64,000 nucleotides of DNA from Bolinopsis microptera (GCF_026151205.1 NC_087072.1:12316169-12380168); one strand, 5' to 3'. Numbered from the stretch's first letter, positions 22,873 through 34,902 are shown. Program-made: numbers and translations. Notes: generated by a model from the sequence alone, not told the origin.

Positions 22873-25800
22873 ATGGAAGAGTTAATCAACCTATTTTATA
22901 GGACTAGGATGAATGGGCTCCCACCTTTTGGATCTTTAAGTCTCGTAGATAAAGATAATCAGTCCTACTTACAAGAACTTCATCATGAAAAAGACAGACT
23001 GGACGGCAGTTTACGGCACTGTAAAAGACTTATCGAACACGGTAATTACTGCCCTGTTAATCTGTTAACTTTAGAAAATCTAAAGGATGATTAATTACTG
23101 ATATGTGTGGTATTATTCATCAAAATGCTTTAATAAATTCGGTGCAAATACGAATTCAATTCGTACGAATTGTCTCGAAGTAATCGTCTTTTGATTGTTA
23201 TGCGACATAAAAATGTTAGTAGGGTAGATTCTCTTTCTTAATTTCTATCAATTTGCAAATAATTTATTATCAAACTAATAATTTCAGAGATCCAACACGT
23301 ACAGCAGTCAGCATTCGTACATCCCATGTTCTGGAGGATCCGAGTAGAGACTTTACCTACACAGATTATCAGTGCAGATGGAGCTAATGTCATCGTCAAG
23401 GCCAGTGGAAAAGTCTACTTGCCAGTCCAAGAAAATCCTGATGCAAGGATGAGCGGCATGCCACAAGATGTAAGTGATCATGTTTAGAAGTGAAAATACG
23501 TTTTTTGTGGAAACAGAATTGAAGTTATGGTCTGGTAGAATTTGCACTCAAAATCAAGTTTGAATTTACTAATTTAAAGACTCCATGCTTAACCCTTCCA
23601 TACCCGATTATACTTCAATTTCTTCATCATTTTGCCATCGGCAGAAAGATGGCAAGGAAAACATTTTGACAGGTTATTTTCCATAAATCCCATAGTATTT
23701 TAAAACACCTAGCCCATGCAAGTTACCTTAAAGTTAAGCGATTACTTGGCTGCATAGCATATACAGCATTATAATAGGATAGCCACTGTTGCATTTAAGT
23801 CAGCTTGGTTTCAAGAGTATTGCACAATATTCCACATCTATTAGACTATTTAAACCTTATACTAACTGGTGTTTTACAAGTATACCCACCTAGTACTACC
23901 CCTACTTAATTAACATAACTTGAGTTTATTGCAGTTCAACTTTGTGGGGAGGCTACTTGGACCACGAGGTCTGACTCTGCAGCGTCTGCAGGCGGACACC
24001 CGAACAAAGATGACCGTTCTTGGTCGAGGCAGCATGAGGGACAAGCAAAAGGTGCGACTTTAAACAAATGATTTTTACCAATCAAATCAAGGAGCGATTA
24101 TATGTACTAGCAGGAACCCGTCTAACCCTAAAGTGGTGTCAAGACTCAAGAGACTAAAATAATTATTACCTATTTAATTCGCGTTTTTGACACCACTTGG
24201 GGGTCCAAATTTTGGGCTCTAAAACTCCTATTTCTTGGCCAATTTTTTATTTTTTTCATGCTGATTTGAAGGCCATTAAAGCATTTGACCCAGTCAAAAA
24301 AGTTTCAGTTGTATATCTTTTACGGTTTTTGCGGAAAGTCGTGTTAAAGTTGATGCCGTGGTGTCAGTAAAATGGCACGGATAAATAAATATATATATAT
24401 CGTCTCGCTTTATATATAGTAAGATTATATGTACACTGCATATTATATTGCAGTAACTATAATCTGAGTGTTTGGTTTATATATTATATTGTTCTACAAT
24501 TCAACTTACTTTTGATCTTGCTTCTGTGTAACATAAAGGGAAGAATACCCAACGATAATTTTCTATTCTTTATTTTCAGTCCTATAAATTCCTGCAGGAG
24601 GACGAATTGAGGAGCAAGCCCAAACACGAGCACTTGCTGGAGGAGCTGCACGTGCTAATTGAAGTAGAGGGAGCTCCCGGGGTAGCAGAGGCTAGATTCC
24701 ATGCTGCTTCTGCTGAGATTAAACACATTTGTCTCCCTGTGGTACGTTACAAGCCCAAACACGAGCACTTGCTATCTTAATCTTAACCCAGTTTGACTAG
24801 CAGTACCAGTATTGCAATATAATAATGTTTTATGATAAGATATGAATCTGGGTGAATAATGGACGAGCTGTGATTTGGGCTAGTAGGCTATTTCTATCTC
24901 GTTATTGAGAATTTTGTTGTGGTATAAACTATTAGCTAAATTTGCCAAAGAGTAAATAGTTGGCAAATAGCGGTGCAAATTTGAAATTTTGTGAAGTGGG
25001 CGCTGACGTAACCGTCTTATAAAATCAAAACCTCCTATTTCTTTCGCTCAGAATTTTGAAAGAAGCAACAGCCCCTAAGCATAACCCAGAAGAGACCTTT
25101 ACCTTAGCTTTGCCATAGACCTTATTCTGAGCCGGCCAATATTTCCCCAATACTAACACCAACAGTAATCTTAAAACCAAAATGACTATGTCCCGAATTG
25201 AGAAGTCGTGCTTATCTTTAATTGTGAGGTTCAGTATGATACGCTGGAATTAGCTTTAAAAGCATGCCTTATAATAGACCACATCGGTTTACAATGCTGA
25301 TGATTGTCTTGTGCAGGACCCGCTACATGATCAGATAAAGAACGAACAGTTACGTGAGCTGGCCGTCCTCAACGGTACATTCCAGCCCGACTATTTGGGG
25401 GGCAACAGTTCCAGAGGTGAGTCAGCAATGTGAGGGAATGTGGGGGAATGTGGTGGAATGTGGGGCCAAGGGGAGGGGGGGATGTGGGGCCAGGGGGGGG
25501 GGGGGGGGGGGAGGGGAATGTGGGGCCAGTGGGGGGGGGGGGGCACATTTTAGAACGTCCTTTAATTATGCAGCTGGAAGCTAACATTTTCTGGACAAAT
25601 GTCCAACAATTGGTGAGGGTAATTCCTTCGAGCTTTTCTTTAAATTTAATATTAATTTGCTAAAAATGTACTTTAAATTTACTATAGTCTGCAAAAGTTT
25701 GTCAGCTTGAGTAATACTCAAGCTGGTAAGTTAGGAGATGTTATCCCGGATGTTAGAAGATTATACGTAACATTCCATTAACTGCAAAATAAAACGTTTC

Positions 25801-26896
25801 AAATGTACCTTGAGGCTTGAACAATCATTCTCGAACTTTCGATAATCTCTATCGTGATGCTGTGAGCTCTCAGTCAATACTGAGACAGTACTTAGTTAGT
25901 ACCACACGAGGATCACATCTGTGTTATTGTTATCTCAACAATGTCCTCTAATCCACTACTCTCTTTGTCTGAATACCAGCCTGGAACTAGTGAAACATCT
26001 TTGTAGTCCGTGTATTAGAGTTACCGTTCTGTAGGGAGGGATAATGTGTTGTCGACGTAGGCAACAGGACGTCATACAGTAATATGTCGTTATGTAGGAC
26101 TACTTCCTCTAACCTTGAGAGATTCTACTGACAGATTGATGAGAACAGTATCCACTCAAAACCTTGAGCCTCTGTGTATTTAGCCCCACATTTAGTCCCA
26201 GTATTTAGCATGCTTAGAACTTCTAATTTGCTAGCACGACCGTTGACTTCAGGTCAGGATATTATGGTGGTAGTCAGATTGGATTGAGGGTCTGATCAAG
26301 CTAATCTGAATTTGGATAAGTACCTTGGGAATTAGTGGCTTATAAACTAATAAACTGACTGATCCTTTTTAGCCAATGACTCTGTTTTGGCATGCATACC
26401 AAGGGCCCGCAAATATCCCTTCAACTTTGATTGAGGGTTGCATTAAAAGCATCACATACCATCAACGAATCTAAACACTATTAACAATAAACCTTATCCT
26501 ATCTAAACACTATCAACAGTAAAACTTACTGTACCTGGAACACTATTTGATTGAAAAGTTGAAATATATTTAAGTCTATTAACAGTTTATTTGACCCAAC
26601 AACTGAAGCTAACCTGTTAACTCCCCTCAGGTCGTGTACAGACGATGACCTCCAGGATACCTGGTGGTGCAGGTGGAGGAGCTCGCGCGATGCGCCCCAC
26701 CTCAGCGGGGGGTACCACAGGAGGCCCGGGTGGTGTCTCCACCGGGGGGCTCCCACCCACTTTCCCACGTAACGTACAAACGCAATTGTTGCGTAACACT
26801 AGCCCAATAGATCCGTTCCTGACTCCTGCCGTAAGTGCAAAACAGCAAGTGCCCTTCCTAAATGAAATCAGTTCTCTATTGGCCTCCTACATGTAA
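22873..26896 (+). CDS. STAR-family KH RNA-binding protein, KHDRBS/Sam68-like
   Basis: Six coding exons: 22873-23041, 23288-23469, 23935-24051, 24580-24741, 25317-25416 and 26631-26896, 331 residues with consistent phases. QUA1 dimerisation segment: [20 protein letters not shown] (about 33-55). KH domain: KVYLPVQ, then [12 protein letters not shown] with the GxxG loop, [11 protein letters not shown], and [11 protein letters not shown] in exon 4. QUA2 follows with [15 protein letters not shown]. The tail is Gly/Pro/Thr-rich. STAR proteins bind bipartite UAAA-type RNA sites and control splicing downstream of signalling. The exon 2/3 junction puts about nine extra residues (DARMSGMPQ) between [10 protein letters not shown] and FNFVG, unusual for the family. 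The last exon holds an internal strong donor GTAAGT at 26831, so this 3' end may be an intron-retention form. Confidence 0.9.
25493..25543 (+). repeat. Poly-G tracts in STAR intron 5
   Basis: Two long G runs (25493-25511 and 25531-25543) lie within a G-rich stretch about 75 bases after the exon 5 donor. Open frames across them are low-complexity and not genes. G-quadruplex formation in the transcript is possible. Confidence 0.9.
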
Positions 26897-27493
26897 TATC
26901 TACATGTATCAGTGTTGTAAGTTTATCTTTTTTTTACTAAAATATTTTATATGTTAACATGATTTGTTCTCGCATAATTTATGTAATTCATGTGATTTTT
27001 ATTTAAAAAACCTGTTTATTCGAGGAGCCCTGAAATCAATGACTATTTCTATGATTGATAGCATTTCATTACATCTTACTCTTCTCTGAGACTATTGGAG
27101 CTTTGATTTTATGGCTCCTTGCTGAAAAACATCTCCTTTTTAAATTTGTCTTTCAAAGCATTTGTGATACACTGCCAAACTACACAAGTTCCATACAACA
27201 TTCCAGTAACTACCACTGTAAAGGAAGAATTGCCCTAGTTTGCAATTCAAATTAATGCATGTAAATTTGAGTCTAGACAATGCCCGTTTAGAGTTTGACA
27301 GTGTACCTAGATGTAAAACAAGTTGCATTTATCTGGTCTGTTTGCTGCCAATAACTGATTTCATTAATATGTGCTTACCTTGGCTGCTGGACCTTTTCAA
27401 GCTGCACTTCATTTCACACTTCACTTCACATTCAAGTAAATTCCAATTATCAGCTGGTGTCTGATTCGTGTGCTAGTTCAGGCTTGTTATTTC

Positions 27494-27752
27494 AATCCTA
27501 CCATTGACTGTGGCCCCGAATTCCGAGCTTAATCCTACCATTGACTGTGGCCCCAAACTCCGAGCTTAATCCTACCATTGACTGTGGCCCCGAACTCCGA
27601 GGTCAATCCTATCATTGACTGTGGCCCCGAACTCCGACCTTAATCCTACCATTGACCGTGGCCCCGAACTCCGAGCTTAATCCTATCATTGACCTTGGCC
27701 CCGAATTCCGAGCTTAATCCTACCATTGACCGTGGCCCCGAATTCCGAGCTC
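27494..27752. repeat. 37-bp tandem repeat, seven copies
   Basis: The unit starts AATCCTACCATTGACTGTGG and ends CCGAGCTT. Seven copies of exactly 37 bp differ by a few substitutions. The period is not a multiple of three, so it is not coding. Confidence 0.95.
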
Positions 27753-28932
27753 ATAAAAGAGTATTTCCCTAATCTAGTTGCTCATAGATATATTGATTTA
27801 CGTCATTCCCAACGTAGGGACGTATTAGATCAAGTTTCGTCAGTGAATTTCTCCAGTAGAAGAAGCCTTAAAAATAGCACCTTTGCAATAAAACGATTCC
27901 TCCCCCCTTTACATAATTCTCCGTTCTCATAAAAATTCAGTATTTTGGCTTCAGTTCTGTCATCATTTAACGTTAAAGTATAGTCTGATGTGCACACATG
28001 TTGAGCGTTGTTATGGTAACAACCGTTCTCTAGAGGATTATATTGACACATGATACCCTCTTATTGTCGCGATATACTGGCCGGCCTACTCGACCTCGTG
28101 AGACGAGATGGAAGTCAGGTAATTAGGTTTCTGTTACCCTCTCATTTGATTAGCTGGTCACTAGCCACTGCTACCAACTGTTCGGACATCCCCGGCTTTC
28201 CACCTACCAACGGGCATACGGTTCCCACCATTCAGTTCCAGCGTTGAGTTGAGAGATCATGACACAGTGGAGATACACTGTGACATAAGAGAGGGATTAT
28301 AAAGGAGCAGGGTGGTAGGATTATGTGGGCGTTATTAATCCTCCCCCGGGATCATCTAGTAGTAGCTAGCTAGTTGTTAGTTAGTGAGGAAACTAATGAA
28401 GCATGTGTTGTTTCATCGCTAGCTGGATCCTAATGTTATATGCCTCATGTTATATGCAATGATTGTCATAATCCGTACCACGTGAAGTATAATGGAGTGT
28501 TTTATCTTTATAATACTAATAACATGGCGTGTTCAGGGTTTAATGTTAATGTTGTCGCACGTGCAAATTGTTATAAAACTATAAATCAAGTCTAGACGCG
28601 TGACTAATTAAACACTGATGTGAATAACAACCGATTGTATATCAGGCATTTAAATACACCGTGTCGAGCATAAACGTAGTCACTCATCATCTGTGGCCGT
28701 CTCATGCTGCGATAGAAGTTTTACCTCCTTTAATCTAACCTCAAGTCCCCGAAGTTTGGGCGGGATAGTTGCCCAAGAAGTGCGATATTTACCCTTATCC
28801 AAAAAGTTTTAAATTTCCTCGCAGATCAATGTTCCCTCTCCCCCTCCCCCTAAATTTCCTCTTTGGCGCCAAATTTCCTCCAAAATCCAAAATCTCGCAG
28901 ATTATCTGCCGATCTGCCCTCTTTCTGGATGT

Positions 28933-28954
28933 GGGGGGGGGGGGGGGGGGGGGG
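28933..28954 (+). repeat. Poly-G tract of 22
   Basis: An uninterrupted G run followed by A and five more G. Confidence 0.95.
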
Positions 28955-30148
28955 AGGGGGGATAGTTGTACTCAAAGCAGGATCCCTCTAATGCTATAAT
29001 CCTCTCTGTTTAGTGGTCCTAAATATAGTTACCTAGTGTGGACGTTTTGAATGTACTAACTGAGCTGCAGACCCAGTTCAGAGTCAGTTAGGCGGGGTTA
29101 TAACGAGTGATTGTTCACATTGTCTACATAATGGACACGTGCAATGAGTTAACATAACACTTGTAGCCCTGTGAGCAGATATCCATATTGATGAGATGGG
29201 ACCAGTTTAGCTGGTTGTATGAGGTGCCCCACACATTGTAGACTCTACATCCCACCTCCTTCCAGGCTGAGGCATTGCTCAGTCAGGAGCTAGGGTTAGG
29301 GGGTCATTTAATGAAGTAGAATAGAGATGGGATAAGAGGGTTAGGGTGCAAGTTTTGCCTCTCATCTTGCCTCCCACCAACAAACCATCAAACTTAGAAA
29401 TTTAATGTCCGGACATTATAAATGTTCAAGTTAACACACTGCAGATCTATTTGCCGAAATGTTATCCAGATTAAAACTTTAATACTCCTCCTACACCTCT
29501 GTCTTACTCACAATAAAGTATAAACATAAATATCTGTTTCCCTGGTTACAGTCTCTACTCCTGATTCCGGTCATCTTGAAACTTAATCAACCCTACGAGC
29601 AGAATAGTAGGTAATTGCACCCTAAAGTCAGATCAAGGAGATCAACTGTTTTGGTTGCTCAAAGCAGACCAATTGTCGGCTGTATCTAGTTTAGAGGCCG
29701 CTAACTAGATGCTACTTGTCCCGCACTCTCTTTCCAACATGTCCCCCCCCAACAGCTGCCTCCTGATTGGTTAGAGTGCTGCACGCGACCTTGATACTGC
29801 TCTCTGATTGGTGGAATATTGTCACAGCAGGTAGCATTTCCCGCTATTTGATACGTTTCTGGGACTTCCACCGAACACATGAAATCTAGTTAACTTGGTT
29901 TCACTGCATTTATCCGAGTCAGAAACATCTAGAGTTTTATTGCGGTTCAAAAGTTTCTGGACTTTTTTCCGAAGATCATGGCGACGGACCATGTCACTGT
30001 TTTTATACCATGCCCTATAAACTTTAAAACATTACAGTGTATAATAATAGATTAAAAAAATGTCACTTTTCATTCGATCCTGACACTCTTAAGCTAGCTG
30101 TGGCTACTCAGCACTGAGCGCTGTGATTCAGCTCGGGTTAATGACTTG

Positions 30149-30425
30149 TTAACAAGAAGTTTCTAGAAACTTCCACTCTGCGAGGTTAGGGTTGTCACGC
30201 CCACTTAACAAGAGGGTTCTAGAAACTTCCACTCAGCGAGGTTAGGGTTGTCACGCCCACTTAACAAGAAGGTTCTAGAAACTTCCACTCTGCGAGGTTA
30301 GGGCTGTCACGCCCACTTAACAAGAAGGTTCTAGAAACTTCCACTCTGCGAGGTTAGGGTTGTCACCACTTAACAAGAGGGTTCTAGAAACTTCCACTCT
30401 GCGAGGTTAGGGTTGTCACACCCAC
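30149..30425. promoter_or_regulatory. Five tandem 56-bp units, each with a perfect three-part heat-shock element
   Basis: Units start at 30149, 30205, 30261, 30317 and 30370 (the last has lost three bases). Each carries TTCTAGAAACTTC, which is the HSF consensus nTTCnnGAAnnTTCn without mismatch, at 30161, 30217, 30273, 30329 and 30382. Related but imperfect copies appear at about 29848 and 29961. The array lies in the putative last intron of the STAR gene, about 7 kb before the SDR gene. Whether HSF binds is inference. Confidence 0.7.
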
Positions 30426-31004
30426 TCCCGTCTCCCAAACGCCCACCATATCACACTAAAGTTTTGTGAGTCAACATGATGAGATCTGTCAGCTATGTAA
30501 AATGTAAATCTCCTGGAAACATATTGCTCTCAGCTCTGTATACAATGTCCCTGAACACCTGTAATACCCCGCGTTTCTCCTGCTTGTTCACAGAGAGAAC
30601 ACAGCTCTCTCTCCCTGAAAACCAGTCTGTATGGTGGATTAGAGGGCAGGCAATACACATTAGGCCCCGGCCCCTGAGGCTGGTGCGCAGTCTATGCAGT
30701 TCATTTTATAATTACTCTAGCTAGAGTGTGTAGTGTGTGTGGTGGGCCCCCAAGCGGATATAATTCCGTGTTTGTCACCCCTACCAAGTACCCACGCTCC
30801 TTACTACCGTGGCCTTCAATAAGGCAACCTCATTATTAAAAGGAAATCAAATTACGTGAGCAATTATTAATAGGTCAATAATTGTTATTAAATACTGTGG
30901 AGCTCATATCAGGACTGGCTGGTTTTAGTGTGGGGCTATCACACTGGTATCCTAATAACAAGACTTGCAGCAGCTCTTCTGCAGGACCTGTCATGACGTT
31001 GTAG

Positions 31005-31034
31005 TGACGTCACAGTGACGTCACAGTGACGTCA
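31005..31034. promoter_or_regulatory. Three perfect CRE palindromes at 11-bp spacing
   Basis: TGACGTCA occurs at 31005, 31016 and 31027, one helical turn apart, with a half-site ATGACGTT just upstream. This is the CREB/ATF consensus. It may have arisen by slippage of an 11-bp unit. Confidence 0.6.
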
Positions 31035-31761
31035 CTAGTGGTAACGTGACCTGCTGATTATTGAGGTTAACCTGCGGGGGGAGTCAGGTTACAGTTCCCG
31101 GCCCCGCTCTCTTCTTATCACAATTAATTAGCTATACGTCCAGTGATAAGTCAACTTATAATTAGTGTTATAGCTGGAGAGGCAGCTCTTCGTCTTCAGG
31201 TTGATGGACAAGGCACAAGGTGAAAGGTCAAGATCTGACATGCTTACTCTATGATTTGAAGATAGAGTTACGGCTGTGAGAACAGTTTCACTTGTATCAC
31301 CTTTCACATGTTCACTCTAGTTTTCATGCAATCTGGCTGTTTTCGTTATATTATGTTGATTGTTCTTAAATAAGTTACTTGTCATGGCCATTATATTATT
31401 ATACAATTATAGGTAATTACTTATTAGTTTTTAAGGCACATCCGATCTCATAGCATGATACTGCTACTAATATCATAGCAAATATTACCTGTACCAGCAA
31501 TGGACGTTATGAGACTGCAAAATTGTAAAAATCGTAAAATTAAAAAAAAGAAAAAAGAACAAAAAATAAAAAGAAAAGTAAACAATATCTAATTAAGTAG
31601 AAGGTAGGTACTACTGACCAGTAGTAGTACTGAAACAGAGACCCAACACAGCAAAAGAGCCACTGTCATTTCTTGGAATGTTGAGTTGAAACCAGAAGGA
31701 ATGTCCATTTTTCACTGCTAGTTCTTTTGGTGCCATTGAGACAGCAGGTTACAGTGACAGG

Positions 31762-31992
31762 CAGTGGCGTAACGAAAGGGAGGGGGGGGGGGGGGAGGGA
31801 ATCGTCGTTTGTATGTGGGACAATTTTGAAAAAATTAACTGAGGTACTAGCAAAACTGCGCGTTTTGCTCTAGAAACACACTTTTTTAGAGTTTTAACCG
31901 GCGTATCCTCTAAAATCACCTAATTTGCTCAATTTTAGGGAGGGGTGCCAAAAGGGGAGGGACGCCCCCCTGTTGGCAACGTTACGCCACTG
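31762..31992. mobile_element. hAT-type MITE with exact 8-bp target duplication
   Basis: The ends CAGTGGCGTAACG (31762-31774) and CGTTACGCCACTG (31980-31992) are perfect inverted repeats of the kind common in hAT elements. GTGACAGG flanks both sides exactly (31754-31761 and 31993-32000). The 231-bp interior holds a 14-G run (31782-31795) and no transposase. It lies 117 bases before the candidate last exon of the STAR gene. Confidence 0.93.
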
Positions 31993-32108
31993 GTGACAGG
32001 TATTGACTAAGGTTATATATTATAACAGGTAACTAATTGATACTGATAATCTATACCCCTAACAGCAGGTTTTAATTGCAATTACACTTTTTACTCACTT
32101 CTATTCAG

Positions 32109-32180
32109 GTGACGAAGCCCTGGTCTTGGTTCGGCGGTAACAATCACCCGCCCGGTCCCTCTTCAGGTCATCTCCGATAA
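32109..32180 (+). CDS. Candidate alternative last exon of the STAR gene
   Basis: Acceptor CTTCTATTCAG at 32108, then 23 codons VTKPWSWFGGNNHPPGPSSG-HLR and TAA at 32178. The donor GCC|GTAAGT at 26831 ends at a codon boundary and this exon begins in phase 0, so joining gives ...[16 protein letters not shown]... without breaking the frame. It would replace 22 residues of the read-through form. A Gly/Pro/Trp-bearing tail suits Sam68-like proteins, but no transcript supports it here. Confidence 0.5.
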   Translation: MTKPWSWFGGNNHPPGPSSGHLR

Positions 32181-33407
32181 TGCACGTGCTGTGCGCGCTG
32201 CGCGCTACAAGACTCGCCAGCACGTGCACCCCTTTTCTCGTCACAACTTGGATTCACGCCACGCTAAATCGACCACATTTTTATACTGTATGTGCCACGT
32301 GGAGCCCAATTAAGAACACTAATTTCCCATGAACTGCACTGTTTGGTATAAAGTTATAATGAATAATGAATATATCATTACATCGCTGTAAGGTTTACTG
32401 CTAATGCTACGCAAATATACAATATAAATTAATTGGTAGTGTTATAGTGTTATCTTTACAGCCCTATTTTTCAGGTGCAACAGTTAAATCGTTATTCAGT
32501 TTAATAAAAACCCGTTTTCAATAATATATGCAACATTTTTAATATTAAAACCCATTGCTTACTAATGAAATGATTAGTGGAAAAGCCAAATCTCTGTATA
32601 TTATCATCTAAAACTGTTAATATATTATAATAAAGATTGAGCAAATGTAATACGATACAGGGTCATAGTCATTTATTAACACAATCTTTCTTAAAATCGT
32701 ATTATCAAAGAAAAGTTGCATTCCCATCGCACAAAGTTATATATCATGGTAATTGGTAACCTGGTAACCTGGTAACCTGGTAACCTGGTAACCTGGTAAC
32801 CTGGTAATCTGGTAACCTGGTAACCTGGTAACCTGGTAACCTGATGTGTTCAGTTTGAATTAACGTTTGCTTTAACCTATAAACATAGATATAGTAGGGG
32901 TTTCACTTGCAAATATCTATGTTATCAAGCATTTAATTTATTCAAACTGATACAATATCAGCGGTAAAACTTAGTGCTTTGTGTTTTATACCAGTGTATC
33001 TTCCTATGTTAACGCTCTAAAATATCATGCTTAAAACGCCGTGGGTAGAGCACCCGAAACATATATTTTAATAAAAGCATTAAGTTAATAATATTGATTA
33101 CACTCTCTGCTGGATAGTATGTCTCAGATGTATGTTTCTAAACTTGATATTAGTGGTTATGACCGGGGTATGTGTCCTTTTCACAAGTTACTATACCTCA
33201 TAATAGGCTTGTAGCATTAGCTCGTATCTAGCTAACAGGTCAAACCGTATAGCTAGGAAGCTTTTGAAACTGACTATTATAAATCATAGTTCTAGTAGGT
33301 GTTTAGTATTTTTGTAACCACGTGATATATTTTAGGCTTTGTCTCATTCTTCCTTTGACACAAGTACTACATTCTACACAAACCCCGGATAGCTTTACTT
33401 GTGAGAT
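32181..33407. other. Region after the STAR last exon
   Basis: A hairpin-capable pair GCACGTGCTG / CAGCACGTGC lies at 32182-32226, just after the stop. AT-rich sequence follows, with AATAAA-like words near 32500, then the 8-bp repeat. No gene was seen. Confidence 0.4.
32755..32845. repeat. 8-bp tandem repeat GGTAACCT, about eleven copies
   Basis: GGTAACCT repeats head to tail with one GGTAATCT variant. GGTAACC is itself palindromic around its centre. Confidence 0.95.
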
Positions 33408-33539
33408 GCTGGTAGTAACCATAGTAAAATGGCGATAGCTGGTAGTAACCATAGTAACTTGGCGATAGCTGGTAGTAACCATAGTAACATGGCGATAGCT
33501 GGTAGTAACCATAGTAACATGGCGATAGCTGGTAGTAAC
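33408..33539. repeat. 30-bp tandem repeat, four copies and a partial
   Basis: The unit is about GCTGGTAGTAACCATAGTAA plus CATGGCGATA. The period of 30 keeps a frame open on the minus strand, giving a repetitive 69-codon frame that is not a gene. Confidence 0.9.
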
Positions 33540-33941
33540 TAAGTAGTATAGGTCAGGTTTGCTATATTTGCTAAAACTACCTATTGCTCTGTCTGTTAAG
33601 GGTATCCTTTAGGGTCTAATATATCTACGTGTTTTCTTTTGCAATTTCATTGTGGGGAGAATATAAACCTGTGCTGTCTATATAATAGACCAGCTACATT
33701 ATTTTTAAAATAATAGCTTATATGCTATATCATAGTATACGTAAATATCAATATAATAATAAGTAAGCAGTCAATAAGTAGTAAAGGATTAAAGTTGCCG
33801 TGTTGATAGTGAACCTTATTTAAAATGGGGGATGTTAGGGGTATTTATTTATTTCATTTTCTGTTACCATCTGGACGATGTAGATGTAATGTAGTTGTTT
33901 GAGTGACATTTATTTTATCAGCTGACCTTCTTCAAGTTGAT

Positions 33942-33968
33942 ATGACGTCATAGTTCATATGACGTCAT
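33942..33968. promoter_or_regulatory. Two ATGACGTCAT palindromes 17 bp apart
   Basis: Perfect ATF/CREB-type sites at 33942-33951 and 33959-33968 within a short direct repeat. No gene start is close by. Confidence 0.45.
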
Positions 33969-34860
33969 AGGCTCAAGCAATTTAAAAATAAGGGACCCAA
34001 TTTTAAGAACTGTATGTCATTTTAAGTGTTAATTAAATTTTTTCTAGAAATGTCATAATATAGATTTGGAATTTGTAATGCTTTGTGTCATTTTTTAGTC
34101 ACAATGATAATGATATGTCACATAATTTAGTCACATTTTAGTACACTTTATCTTTGATCACTGTCCCATATATTATAACGCTCATGATTATTTTTACCAC
34201 GTTGTTACGAGTTGCTTTTTGTACTTGACAGTATATGATATTTGATTATTTTTATAGTATTTTAGCGTTACATACATAATGATAGCTCTGACGACACCAA
34301 ATTTGTAGTCGATAGTTCCATGACACGTGAAATTATATAATTAATTATAATTATGTAATTATATATGTTGGCTTCAATTGAAGATCTTATTCAGGCAGTT
34401 GCAGTAGTTATCATTATAAATATTATATTATATGAACTTTTGAGGTATTGATTCGAGTGAGAAGGTAGCAATTTTTGAACTTATAAAACTTTATCATAGT
34501 AATATTACGCATATTCTTTGACATTTTGTACCATGATGCCTAATGTTACAGCTCGCTGCTTATAGTCACAGTACACTACTGTTTAGTCTTACATTATGAT
34601 AATAATATAGGGTTTTAGCTAAATCTGCAACTTTCGCTAACTTTATTATCCAATTAAAGTTAAATATTCTATTTTAACACAGATTCAGTTGATAAATATT
34701 TAAACGTAATAAGATGCGATGACGTATTTAAGCTTTATGATGTTGAAATGGGAGGGAAAGAGTGGTATTCAGTAATCACGGAAAGCCTCAATTCCGGAAT
34801 ATCGTATTCTCGGCAAATAGTCCCAGCACTTAAGTAATAAGTAATGTAGCAACAACTCTT

Positions 34861-34902
34861 TAAATTGGACCACTTAAATTGGACCACTTAAATTGGACCA
34901 CT
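34861..34902. repeat. 14-bp tandem repeat, three copies
   Basis: TAAATTGGACCACT occurs three times head to tail, followed by a degenerate fourth start (TAAGTTG). Confidence 0.9.

Larger units (their letters stand above)
26897..32108. other. Putative last intron of the STAR gene, or intergenic
   Basis: If the donor at 26831 joins the acceptor at 32108, this is a 5.3-kb intron. Between the listed repeats, no strong coding exon was seen. One weak cassette candidate is 29552-29610 (acceptor GGTTACAG, donor TAGGTAATT, ending LNQPYEQNS). Confidence 0.4.

Noticed and set aside
25354-25663. Gly/Pro-rich open frames on both strands
   Set aside because: They come from poly-G tracts in STAR intron 5 and overlap exon 5 in the wrong frame.
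30150-30430. GGTTAGGG words taken as interstitial telomere repeat
   Set aside because: TTAGGG occurs once per 56-bp unit, not in tandem; the array is explained by the 56-bp period.
33303-33512. 69-codon minus-strand frame with MVTTSYR repeats
   Set aside because: The 30-bp tandem repeat keeps it open; there is no other sign of a gene.
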